From positions 2,334-7,502 of the forward strand of contig DBFL01000030.1 of assembly GCA_002294285.1 (NCBI GenBank): a stretch of DNA of 5,169 nt. Reading direction: 5' to 3'. Under the pieces are notes generated by a model. That model ran no database searches. It worked only from the letters and a program-made list of their open reading frames with translations, and had not been told where the DNA came from. This DNA comes from Candidatus Neomicrothrix sp. UBA881. Its GTDB lineage: Bacteria; Actinomycetota; Acidimicrobiia; Acidimicrobiales; MedAcidi-G1. Shown piece after piece: positions 1-5,169 of the stretch. The position numbers were made by a program, and so were the translations under genes. Numbering within the stretch: position 1 is the stretch's first letter; every line of letters begins with the position of its first letter.

Positions 1-1161
1 GAACCAACAAAAACAGTAATCGCAGGACTAGAAGTCGAGATGACCCCCGCCCCCTCAGATGCCAACGACTCGATAACTATATGGTTTCCGGAAAAAAAAG
101 TCTGTGTGAACAACCTTCTATGGCCAACACTCTTCAATGTATTTGCCATAAGAGGCGAAGAATACCGTGACCCGCGCATCCTCATAGAAGGAATAGAGCA
201 CATGATCGCACTAGAGGCGGAGCACATGGTCGGAGTGCATGGTCCTCCTTTAAGTGGGAGAAAACAAATCCGAGAAGACCTAACTCAGTATCGAGACTCA
301 ATTCAATACATGTGGGATCAGACTGTCCGAGGAATCAACAAAGGCTTGACAATCGGTGAAATTACAGAGATGGTTCAACTACCTGAAAAATACAACAACA
401 GATATTTCACTAAACAGTTTTACGGTCTGGTGGAGCATCACGTCCGTCAAATACACAACGGCCTGAGAGGTTGGTTCGATGGTGATGAGGCGTCACTGTT
501 CCCATTGCCGCCATCAGAAAGAGCAAAGAAACTGATAAATGGTTTTGGAGGAGAGAAGGTAGTTCGTGACGCCATAAATCAAGCAATAAAAGAAGAAGAT
601 TTACGCTGGGGATTGGAAATGTCGACATGGTTGATAAGGAGTCAGGTAAATGATGACGGGCGTTGTGATAGTGGAACTTTAGAAGACCGAGAAAAGCTTG
701 CAGATGTCCTAAGAAAAATAGGGCAGCGGACAACATCTACAAATGTACGTAACTGGTGTTTAACCAGAGCTCTCGAACTCGAAGGAAAACTTGACATAAG
801 CCGTTTCCGTAAACACAGGTTCAGCGAACGCCAAGTTTTAAACCAGCCAACGGAAGCTTTTGTTCACGCTCTAAGACTCATCCTCGATCCAGAAAAATCA
901 AACGATCTCGACATCAAAATAGGTTGGCGTTTCGATGATGATTCAACTGCCGGCCTGCATATAAGAAACGGAGTGGCAGTTCCAACCGATGGCGAGGACA
1001 GTGCAGCTACTTTAGTTATTAAAATCAGCGAGTGGGCTCGCATACTGGGTGGTGAAACGACACTGAAGGAAGCCTTAGAAAACAAAAGAACAACAATCGA
1101 AGGAGATCATAAAAATTTCATCAAAGCGATAGCTTGCTTTGAGAACCCTTCTTTGTGTTAA
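1..1161 (+). CDS. Alkyl sulfatase-like metallo-beta-lactamase-fold hydrolase, 5'-truncated by window edge
   Basis: The frame is open from base 1 (residues EPTKTVIAGLEVE precede the first ATG at 40), so the true start lies outside the window and ATG 40 is only an internal Met. The visible 386 residues match the C-terminal part of the SdsA1/BDS1-type alkyl sulfatase family, which hydrolyses sulfate esters of alkyl chains using two zinc ions. In order, numbered from base 1: the end of the metallo-beta-lactamase domain (about 1-85, with IRGEEYRDPR and VGVHGPP; His80 is the likely last metal ligand), the helical dimerisation domain (about 90-260, with YRDSIQYMWDQTVRGINKGL and GLRGWFDG), and an SCP2-like C-terminal domain (about 265-386, with GWRFDDD and LGGETTLKEAL). 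Aligned from memory, two family metal-ligand glutamates appear here as Asp23 and Asn38. Family members are usually about 600-660 residues, so roughly 40% is missing. The substrate is not known. It converges on the arylsulfatase with a 3-bp gap. Confidence 0.9.
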   Translation, partial: EPTKTVIAGLEVEMTPAPSDANDSITIWFPEKKVCVNNLLWPTLFNVFAIRGEEYRDPRILIEGIEHMIALEAEHMVGVHGPPLSGRKQIREDLTQYRDSIQYMWDQTVRGINKGLTIGEITEMVQLPEKYNNRYFTKQFYGLVEHHVRQIHNGLRGWFDGDEASLFPLPPSERAKKLINGFGGEKVVRDAINQAIKEEDLRWGLEMSTWLIRSQVNDDGRCDSGTLEDREKLADVLRKIGQRTTSTNVRNWCLTRALELEGKLDISRFRKHRFSERQVLNQPTEAFVHALRLILDPEKSNDLDIKIGWRFDDDSTAGLHIRNGVAVPTDGEDSAATLVIKISEWARILGGETTLKEALENKRTTIEGDHKNFIKAIACFENPSLC

Positions 1162-1164
1162 AAC

Positions 1165-3444
1165 CTACTGATCCGCTAAAGCATTTCTTGCTTCGACTTC
1201 AGCGGCTGCTTCAAGATCATCGCGATCGTTTTCCAGACGGAATTCAACCCATTCAAGATCACCGGTAAATTCGAACGGTCCAACATATTCACTAGATACC
1301 GTTGGTCCTAAGTCTCTACCTACATCCATCCCATACATTGTTTGCCTATGAGGCAAAGTGTCAATTTCAAATTCCCCTAAATGCTCACGGCTTGAACCGC
1401 TCTCAACAAAAAGAGTCGCCACGCCATGATTTTCAGAAGTTTTACGGTAGGTCACACCTAATTCACATTTTCCTGATCCGATCGTTTTCTCAGACGACAG
1501 AATTTTTGACGCTCCCATAAAGTTGTACTCGAAAACGAGTCGCCCACCAGTTACATATAAGACAATTCCTCCGGTTCGAGCGCCACTAGCAACGAGAACC
1601 CCTTCAGAGTTACTTTCCATGTCTACTTTCGCAGCAATTTCAAATGAACGGTTTCTAATATCAGGAACCTTGAAACGCTCAAGATGCGGGGTGTCTTTCA
1701 AAAAACGTTGCGGCTTAGAAAGAGGCACCCTGTCCTCTCTTCTCATAACAAACAATTCTGTACCTCTGTCATCAAGCGGGAGAACGTTAAATCTCTCAGC
1801 CTCTTCCCACCAGAGATCAATCATTTCTTCAAGTTTTTCTGGCTCACTTTCTGACAGGTCATGACATTCGGAAAAATCTTTCGAGGTGTCGTATAACGCC
1901 CACTCGTCATCCTCAAAGGGCACACCTTTACGGTGCATGGTTACCGCTTTCCAACCATCTGCCCATATCGCACGATGACCCATCATTTCGTAATACTGTT
2001 TCGGCCTGTCAGTAGCTGCGTTCGCAGACTCCGCAGGAAATGTGTATTGCATGCTTGTACCTTCTAGAGGTTGCTGATCTACACCTAGAAAATTTTCAGG
2101 TGGTGTAACACCAACTATGTCGAGAATTGTTGGCATCACATCTATCACATGGTGGTATTGATCTCTAATGCCACCTGCATCATGTATCCCATTAGGCCAA
2201 TGGATTATCAGAGGATCACGTATCCCACCTTCATAAGTGTTTTGTTTATAGAAACGCAAAGGAGTATTCCCTGTTTGCGCCCAACCCCACGGATAGTTGT
2301 TGTAGTGGTTGGGTCCACCTATCTCATCTAGATGTTCAACCATCTCCTCAACATCAAGACGCATAAGATTGAAATAAGCGAGCTCATTGATGGTGCCATG
2401 TTTTCCACCCTCTTGGCTCGCACCATTGTCGGAAAGAAAAACAATGAGAGTGTCATTGAGAAGATCTTGCGCTTCGAGAAATTCGACCAGACGACCAACT
2501 TGGTCGTCAGTATGGTCAAGAAAAGCAGCAAAAGTCTCTTGCATTTTCGCGTATAGGGATTTCTGGTCATCACTTAGTTCATCCCAAGGCTCAACACCAC
2601 GGTTCCTAGGTGAAAGTTCAGCATCAGAAGGGATTACCCCTAAATCAAGTTGCTTCTCATACCATTTCTGTCTTACGACATCCCAACCCTCGTCATATTT
2701 ACCCTTGTATTTATCGAGATAGGAAGCTGGCGCCTGATGCGGCGAGTGTGTAGCTCCAAAGGCCACATAGCAAAAAAACCGTTCACCGGGTGAAGATGAT
2801 TGCTGTGCGCTTATCATCGAAATTGCTTGATCCACTAAATCCTCTGAAAGGTGATAGTCATCCTCACAAGGCGGTTGCACAGCATGGTTATCAACCACTA
2901 ATTCAGGCGAAAATTGATCAGTTGCCCCACCCAGAAAACCGTGAAACCTATTAAAACCTCTCTGCAGAGGCCAGTGGTCGAAAGGCCCCGCAGGAGAACA
3001 ATCTTCAAGATTTGCCAAATGCCATTTACCGACTGCAAAAGTACCGTAACCATTTGCTCTTAGAACCTCAGGGAGAGTGGCAGCTGACTTGCTTATAACA
3101 CCACGGCAGTTGGAAAAACCTGTATCAAGATTTGAAAGCCATCTCATACCAACCGAATGATGGTTGCGTCCACTCAAAAGACAAGCCCTTGTCGGCGAGC
3201 AAAGAGCAGTTGTATGAAAATTGGTGTAACGCAATCCGCCCTCAGCGAGACGATCGATGTTGGGTGTTTCAATATCAGACCCGAAGCATCCAAGATGAGA
3301 AAACCCTGTGTCATCTAAAACTATGACAACCACATTTGGAGCACCTGAAGGTGGTGTCGGACGGGGCTCCCAAGAAGGAGTGCTTTCAGCTGCTGTAACT
3401 CCTGGACCTGCAACTCTGTTTGTCATGCTTTCCTTTCGACTCAT
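1165..3444 (-). CDS. Arylsulfatase (type I, formylglycine-dependent sulfatase) with C-terminal LamG-like domain
   Basis: This is a complete 759-residue sulfatase of the alkaline-phosphatase fold, expected to hydrolyse an organic sulfate ester to alcohol or phenol plus sulfate. The sulfatase signature CSPTRACLLSGR begins at Cys82, which would be oxidised to formylglycine by a maturase encoded elsewhere. Other active-site residues by position relative to Pseudomonas arylsulfatase: metal ligands Asp44, Asp45, Asp339 and Asn340 (VLDDTGF, LSDNGAS), plus Arg86, Lys140, His142 (GKWHLA), His233 (ATHSPHQAP) and Lys400. The core runs to about 575. Residues about 595-735 look like a LamG-type beta-sandwich (RTGGIVLYVTGGRLVFEYNF), as in long bacterial relatives. 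The tail is acidic. No N-terminal hydrophobic segment is present, so a cytoplasmic location is inferred. The start at 3444 overlaps the upstream hydrolase stop as ATGA. An alternative Met7 at 3426 is preceded by AAAGGA, while Met1 has no Shine-Dalgarno. The real substrate cannot be read from sequence. Confidence 0.95.
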   Translation of the reverse strand: MSRKESMTNRVAGPGVTAAESTPSWEPRPTPPSGAPNVVVIVLDDTGFSHLGCFGSDIETPNIDRLAEGGLRYTNFHTTALCSPTRACLLSGRNHHSVGMRWLSNLDTGFSNCRGVISKSAATLPEVLRANGYGTFAVGKWHLANLEDCSPAGPFDHWPLQRGFNRFHGFLGGATDQFSPELVVDNHAVQPPCEDDYHLSEDLVDQAISMISAQQSSSPGERFFCYVAFGATHSPHQAPASYLDKYKGKYDEGWDVVRQKWYEKQLDLGVIPSDAELSPRNRGVEPWDELSDDQKSLYAKMQETFAAFLDHTDDQVGRLVEFLEAQDLLNDTLIVFLSDNGASQEGGKHGTINELAYFNLMRLDVEEMVEHLDEIGGPNHYNNYPWGWAQTGNTPLRFYKQNTYEGGIRDPLIIHWPNGIHDAGGIRDQYHHVIDVMPTILDIVGVTPPENFLGVDQQPLEGTSMQYTFPAESANAATDRPKQYYEMMGHRAIWADGWKAVTMHRKGVPFEDDEWALYDTSKDFSECHDLSESEPEKLEEMIDLWWEEAERFNVLPLDDRGTELFVMRREDRVPLSKPQRFLKDTPHLERFKVPDIRNRSFEIAAKVDMESNSEGVLVASGARTGGIVLYVTGGRLVFEYNFMGASKILSSEKTIGSGKCELGVTYRKTSENHGVATLFVESGSSREHLGEFEIDTLPHRQTMYGMDVGRDLGPTVSSEYVGPFEFTGDLEWVEFRLENDRDDLEAAAEVEARNALADQ
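2490..2508. repeat. 19-bp near-perfect palindrome inside the arylsulfatase gene
   Basis: GACGACCAA at 2490-2498, a single C at 2499, and TTGGTCGTC at 2500-2508 form two exact 9-bp inverted arms. On the coding strand the site encodes about residues 313-319 (DDQVGRL), so the coding sequence may account for it. A one-base centre is poor for a hairpin but fits a dimeric protein binding site. No function can be claimed. Confidence 0.5.
3431..3436 (-). promoter_or_regulatory. Candidate internal ribosome binding site favouring sulfatase Met7
   Basis: The minus strand reads AAAGGA, then AAGC, then the ATG at 3426 that encodes Met7. The first ATG at 3444 is preceded by the pyrimidine-rich GCCTCTTT and has no Shine-Dalgarno. 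Translation may thus start at 3426, shortening the protein by six poorly conserved residues, or reinitiate at 3444 through the ATGA overlap. The spacing of four bases is slightly short. Confidence 0.4.
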
Positions 3445-4310
3445 AAAGAGGCAATGATTTCGTCAATATGATTAACTAAAAGCGAAAAATGCCCGTCAGA
3501 TGGATACAAATTCAACTCACAATCTGGAATCAACTCTGTTTGATATCGAGCCATTGAAGCAGGCACATCAATATCAAGTTCGCCTTGAAAAAAAGATACC
3601 GGAATGCTGATGTCTTCTAATTTGAATCCCCAAGAACGTGAATAAATATTTATTTCATCTAGCAGTGGACCGCTGCCTTGACGAACCCCTTCTATAGCGC
3701 TCTCTAATACTTTTTCCTTTGCAGTCAAGTTAGAAAGAATAATACGGTCTGCTTCAGGAAGCACCTTTACAAATTTCTCAAAACCTTCCACCGGCTTTGA
3801 GGAAAGTTGACGAACTAAAAGATGAACCGATAGGCGCACTAGTGGCGGAAAGAACCTCCCATAGCTGAACATTATTCGATTCGACAACATCATTCCAGAT
3901 GTCGAGTTGGGAGCATCCATAGGGCCTATACCACAAGCGACGGTAACTCTATTCAGATATCTGGGAATTGCTCTAGCGCATGCCAAGGCGTAAGGACCGC
4001 CACCAGAGACTCCAAGAATTGAGAATTTGTCGAAGTTAAGAATTTTTGCTACTTCAAGAACGTCGTCGGGCCAATCCAAAAGGCGTCGCTGTTTTTTTCT
4101 CGTTGAATGACCCATTCCGGGTCGATCCAAAGCCAGAAGCTGAATTCCGGCTTTAAAGTACTCTTCATGATTGGATTGCGATTCAAAGCGACTTCCGGGA
4201 AACCCGTGAAAATAGAAAACAGGTCTCCCTTCAGGATCTCCTAAACGAGCAAAAGATAAGGATCGACCATCAGACAAAACAACGGTTTCAAGAAGCGAAG
4301 GTTCAGACAT
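3441..4310 (-). CDS. Alpha/beta hydrolase (esterase-like), first gene of the leftward operon
   Basis: This 289-residue protein has the full alpha/beta-hydrolase layout. The HGFPGS motif at 35-40 supplies the oxyanion-hole loop, and ALDRPGMGHS at 60-69 is the typical strand-turn motif. The nucleophile elbow GVSGGGP gives Ser102. The acid is most likely Asp246 in FQGELDIDVP (Asp248 is the alternative), and the base is His274 in SDGHFSL. A helical lid region spans about 130-225. It should be an active serine hydrolase on an ester or similar bond, but the family is too broad to name a substrate. There is no signal peptide or membrane segment, so it is probably cytoplasmic. An unusual basic patch, RKKQRR at 71-76, follows the GMGHST turn. 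The start at 4310 has AAGG seven bases upstream. Its stop overlaps the sulfatase start by 4 bp, so the two are probably co-transcribed and translationally coupled. Confidence 0.93.
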   Translation of the reverse strand: MSEPSLLETVVLSDGRSLSFARLGDPEGRPVFYFHGFPGSRFESQSNHEEYFKAGIQLLALDRPGMGHSTRKKQRRLLDWPDDVLEVAKILNFDKFSILGVSGGGPYALACARAIPRYLNRVTVACGIGPMDAPNSTSGMMLSNRIMFSYGRFFPPLVRLSVHLLVRQLSSKPVEGFEKFVKVLPEADRIILSNLTAKEKVLESAIEGVRQGSGPLLDEINIYSRSWGFKLEDISIPVSFFQGELDIDVPASMARYQTELIPDCELNLYPSDGHFSLLVNHIDEIIASL

Positions 4311-4317
4311 TTGAAAA

Positions 4318-4321
4318 CCTT
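4318..4321 (-). promoter_or_regulatory. Candidate ribosome binding site for the alpha/beta hydrolase
   Basis: The minus strand reads AAGG followed by seven bases and then the ATG at 4310. Spacing is good but the match is short. It supports the 4310 start, provided the transcript begins far enough upstream to include it. Confidence 0.45.
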
Positions 4322-4323
4322 AG

Positions 4324-4329
4324 ATTATA
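4324..4329 (-). promoter_or_regulatory. Candidate -10 box (TATAAT) for the hydrolase-sulfatase operon
   Basis: The minus strand reads TATAAT exactly, ending 13 bases before the hydrolase ATG. No convincing -35 box sits 16-18 bases upstream. If used, transcription would start about 7 bases before the ATG, leaving an almost leaderless mRNA that omits the AAGG ribosome binding site. The box may therefore be a chance match in AT-rich DNA. Confidence 0.35.
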
Positions 4330-4392
4330 GAAAAGAGTTGAGACGACTGCGCCGTAGATGTTTTCAAAATGAATCCACCATTTTTCTGTAAA

Positions 4393-4398
4393 TAAAAT
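4393..4398 (+). promoter_or_regulatory. Candidate -10 box (TAAAAT) for the transporter
   Basis: TAAAAT matches the TATAAT consensus at five of six positions and lies 16 bases before the transporter ATG. No good -35 box is present at the usual spacing. As with the opposite strand, it would give a very short leader. This is a weak call in AT-rich DNA. Confidence 0.25.
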
Positions 4399-4400
4399 TT

Positions 4401-4404
4401 AGGA
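4401..4404 (+). promoter_or_regulatory. Candidate ribosome binding site for the transporter
   Basis: AGGA lies ten bases before ATG 4415, separated by TCGGTTTTTT. The spacing is longer than ideal, but no better purine run is present, and the in-frame TAG at 4400 leaves ATG 4415 as the first possible start. Confidence 0.35.
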
Positions 4405-4414
4405 TCGGTTTTTT

Positions 4415-5169
4415 ATGGCTAGAAAATTAAGTCGCTTCCAAGGTTCGATCGTGATCATGGTTTGCGGCATAGCGTTTAGCTTTGGAGCACTCACCTTTCG
4501 GTATTTAGAAGAAGCTAATGAATGGCAATACCTCTTCGTCAGAGGCCTCTCAGCCGCACTGGTATCAATACTGATAATCCTACTAATGGGCAGAAACCCA
4601 TTACGGTCAGTTCTCGAAGCAGGAAGTGCTCAAATTGTAGCTGGCCTGATAATGGGAGGCTTGTTCACTTTGTACATAGTTGCTCTAAGTCGCGTAACTG
4701 CAGCTTTTGTTTTACTTATTCAATCAACAAGCCCTTTTTACGCAGCCCTTTTCGCACGACTTTTCTTAAAGGAATCCCTGACACGAGACACGGGCATAGC
4801 CATGTTCATATCTCTCATAGGAGTAGTGGTAATGGTAGGAGGGGGACTTGAAAGCGGGGACACTCTAGGTATAACGCTCTCTGTTATTCTCTCCATAGCT
4901 TTAGGTGGATACACAGTACTGGTAAGAAGCTCGCCAGCAAGAGACCCAGGAGTACCAACAGTCGTTGGAGGTGCAGCTTCAGCATTAGTCGCAGGTCTGG
5001 TAGCCGGATTTGGGCCCGGTTTAGAAATGTCAGGGAACGACGTACTTATGGGATTCATAGGAGGAGGCGTTCTCATTGGAGCTTTCACACCATTTTGGAA
5101 TTACGCCCACCGTTTCGTTCCCTCGGCAGATATCTCTCTGCTGTTAATTTCAGAAATCGTAGCAGCACC
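4415..5169 (+). CDS. EamA/DMT-superfamily membrane transporter, 3'-truncated by window edge
   Basis: The frame runs from ATG 4415 without a stop to the window end, giving 251 residues plus two bases. It begins MARKLSRFQGSIVIMV. Hydrophobic segments are visible at about 10-28, 38-58, 71-91, 94-115, 126-144, 150-170, 182-202, 211-230 and 238-251, fitting the ten-helix, two-repeat EamA fold of drug/metabolite transporters. Typical motifs are the first-repeat end SRVTAAFVLLIQSTSPFYA followed by ARLFLKE, then LIGVVVMVGG, and in the second repeat VPSADISLLLISEIVAA. Such proteins move small metabolites (amino acids, nucleosides, drugs) across the inner membrane; this one's substrate and direction cannot be told. 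An in-frame TAG at 4400 makes ATG 4415 the first available start, with AGGA at 4401-4404 as a rather distant ribosome binding site. About one helix and the C-terminus are missing. It is divergent from the hydrolase-sulfatase operon. Confidence 0.92.
   Translation, partial: MARKLSRFQGSIVIMVCGIAFSFGALTFRYLEEANEWQYLFVRGLSAALVSILIILLMGRNPLRSVLEAGSAQIVAGLIMGGLFTLYIVALSRVTAAFVLLIQSTSPFYAALFARLFLKESLTRDTGIAMFISLIGVVVMVGGGLESGDTLGITLSVILSIALGGYTVLVRSSPARDPGVPTVVGGAASALVAGLVAGFGPGLEMSGNDVLMGFIGGGVLIGAFTPFWNYAHRFVPSADISLLLISEIVAA

Larger units (their letters stand above)
4310..4368. repeat. 9-bp inverted repeat bracketing the operon-proximal promoter region
   Basis: TTTGAAAAC at 4310-4318 is the exact reverse complement of GTTTTCAAA at 4360-4368, with 41 bases between the arms. 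One arm touches the hydrolase start codon and the other lies upstream of the candidate leftward promoter. It could be a pair of operator half-sites, but short AT-rich arms also arise by chance. Confidence 0.35.
4311..4414. promoter_or_regulatory. Divergent intergenic region between hydrolase-sulfatase operon and transporter
   Basis: This 104-bp AT-rich stretch separates the two divergent starts, so promoters for both directions should lie here. It contains a perfect TATAAT for the leftward direction, a TAAAAT for the rightward direction, and most of a 9-bp inverted repeat. I see no RNA gene, small ORF or riboswitch fold in it. Confidence 0.6.

Noticed and set aside
40..42. ATG at 40 as the true start of the alkyl-sulfatase-like gene
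   Set aside because: The same frame is open back to base 1 with family-like residues, and the protein would begin in the middle of the metallo-beta-lactamase domain. It is cut by the window edge.
410..736. Leucine-rich 108-residue frame on the minus strand
   Set aside because: It is antisense to the alkyl-sulfatase dimerisation domain. Its apparent hydrophobicity is a by-product of the complementary codons.
1162..1230. Bidirectional terminator between the convergent sulfatase genes
   Set aside because: The gap is only three bases, and I found no GC-rich stem followed by a T run on either strand near the stops.
2328..2573. Overlapping open frames on both strands inside the arylsulfatase gene
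   Set aside because: The sulfatase frame is continuous and strongly conserved here (SDNGAS motif). The alternatives look like random translations.
2963..2972. Palindrome CTCTGCAGAG in the arylsulfatase gene
   Set aside because: At 10 bp it is within what chance gives in 5 kb, and it is not near any gene boundary.
4522..4851. Open frame of 109 residues on the plus strand
   Set aside because: It is a different-frame shadow of the EamA transporter with no family features; the transporter frame shows clear helices and motifs.
4738..5088. Open frame of 116 residues on the minus strand
   Set aside because: It lies antisense within the transporter gene and encodes a low-complexity Pro/Thr/Ser-rich product with no recognisable fold.

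Overview
The window holds four protein-coding genes and no RNA genes, mobile elements or CRISPR arrays that I can see. Gene density is high: the gaps are 3 bp, a 4-bp overlap, and one 104-bp divergent intergenic region. Base composition looks slightly AT-leaning by eye. The dense packing, ATGA overlap and protein families point to a bacterium. The arylsulfatase resembles a clade I associate from memory with actinobacteria and marine metagenomes (Acidimicrobiia-like lineages). That placement is weak, and nothing in the window settles the taxon.

Layout. Positions 1-1161 (+) carry the 3' part of an alkyl-sulfatase-like gene: the end of its metallo-beta-lactamase domain, the dimerisation domain and the SCP2-like C-terminal domain. 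The 5' part lies outside the window. After only 3 bp comes the stop codon of a convergent gene, 1165-3444 (-), a complete 759-residue formylglycine-dependent arylsulfatase. Its start overlaps by 4 bp (ATGA) the stop of the gene upstream of it, 3441-4310 (-), a 289-residue alpha/beta hydrolase with an intact catalytic triad. These two form an operon read leftward. A 104-bp intergenic region (4311-4414) then separates it from a divergent gene, 4415 to beyond the window end (+), the first 251 residues of an EamA/DMT-type membrane transporter.

How they may fit together. Two unrelated sulfatase types (metallo-beta-lactamase fold and alkaline-phosphatase fold) sit tail to tail, and one is translationally coupled to an esterase-like hydrolase. 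This suggests a small locus for breaking down or scavenging sulfur from organic sulfate esters, possibly molecules that also carry carboxyl esters. The transporter could move a substrate or product, but nothing in its sequence says so. The arylsulfatase has no visible export signal, so it probably acts in the cytoplasm. The most interesting points are apparent substitutions at two expected metal-ligand glutamates in the alkyl-sulfatase-like protein and the tight esterase-sulfatase coupling. I found no clear sign of a wholly new system.
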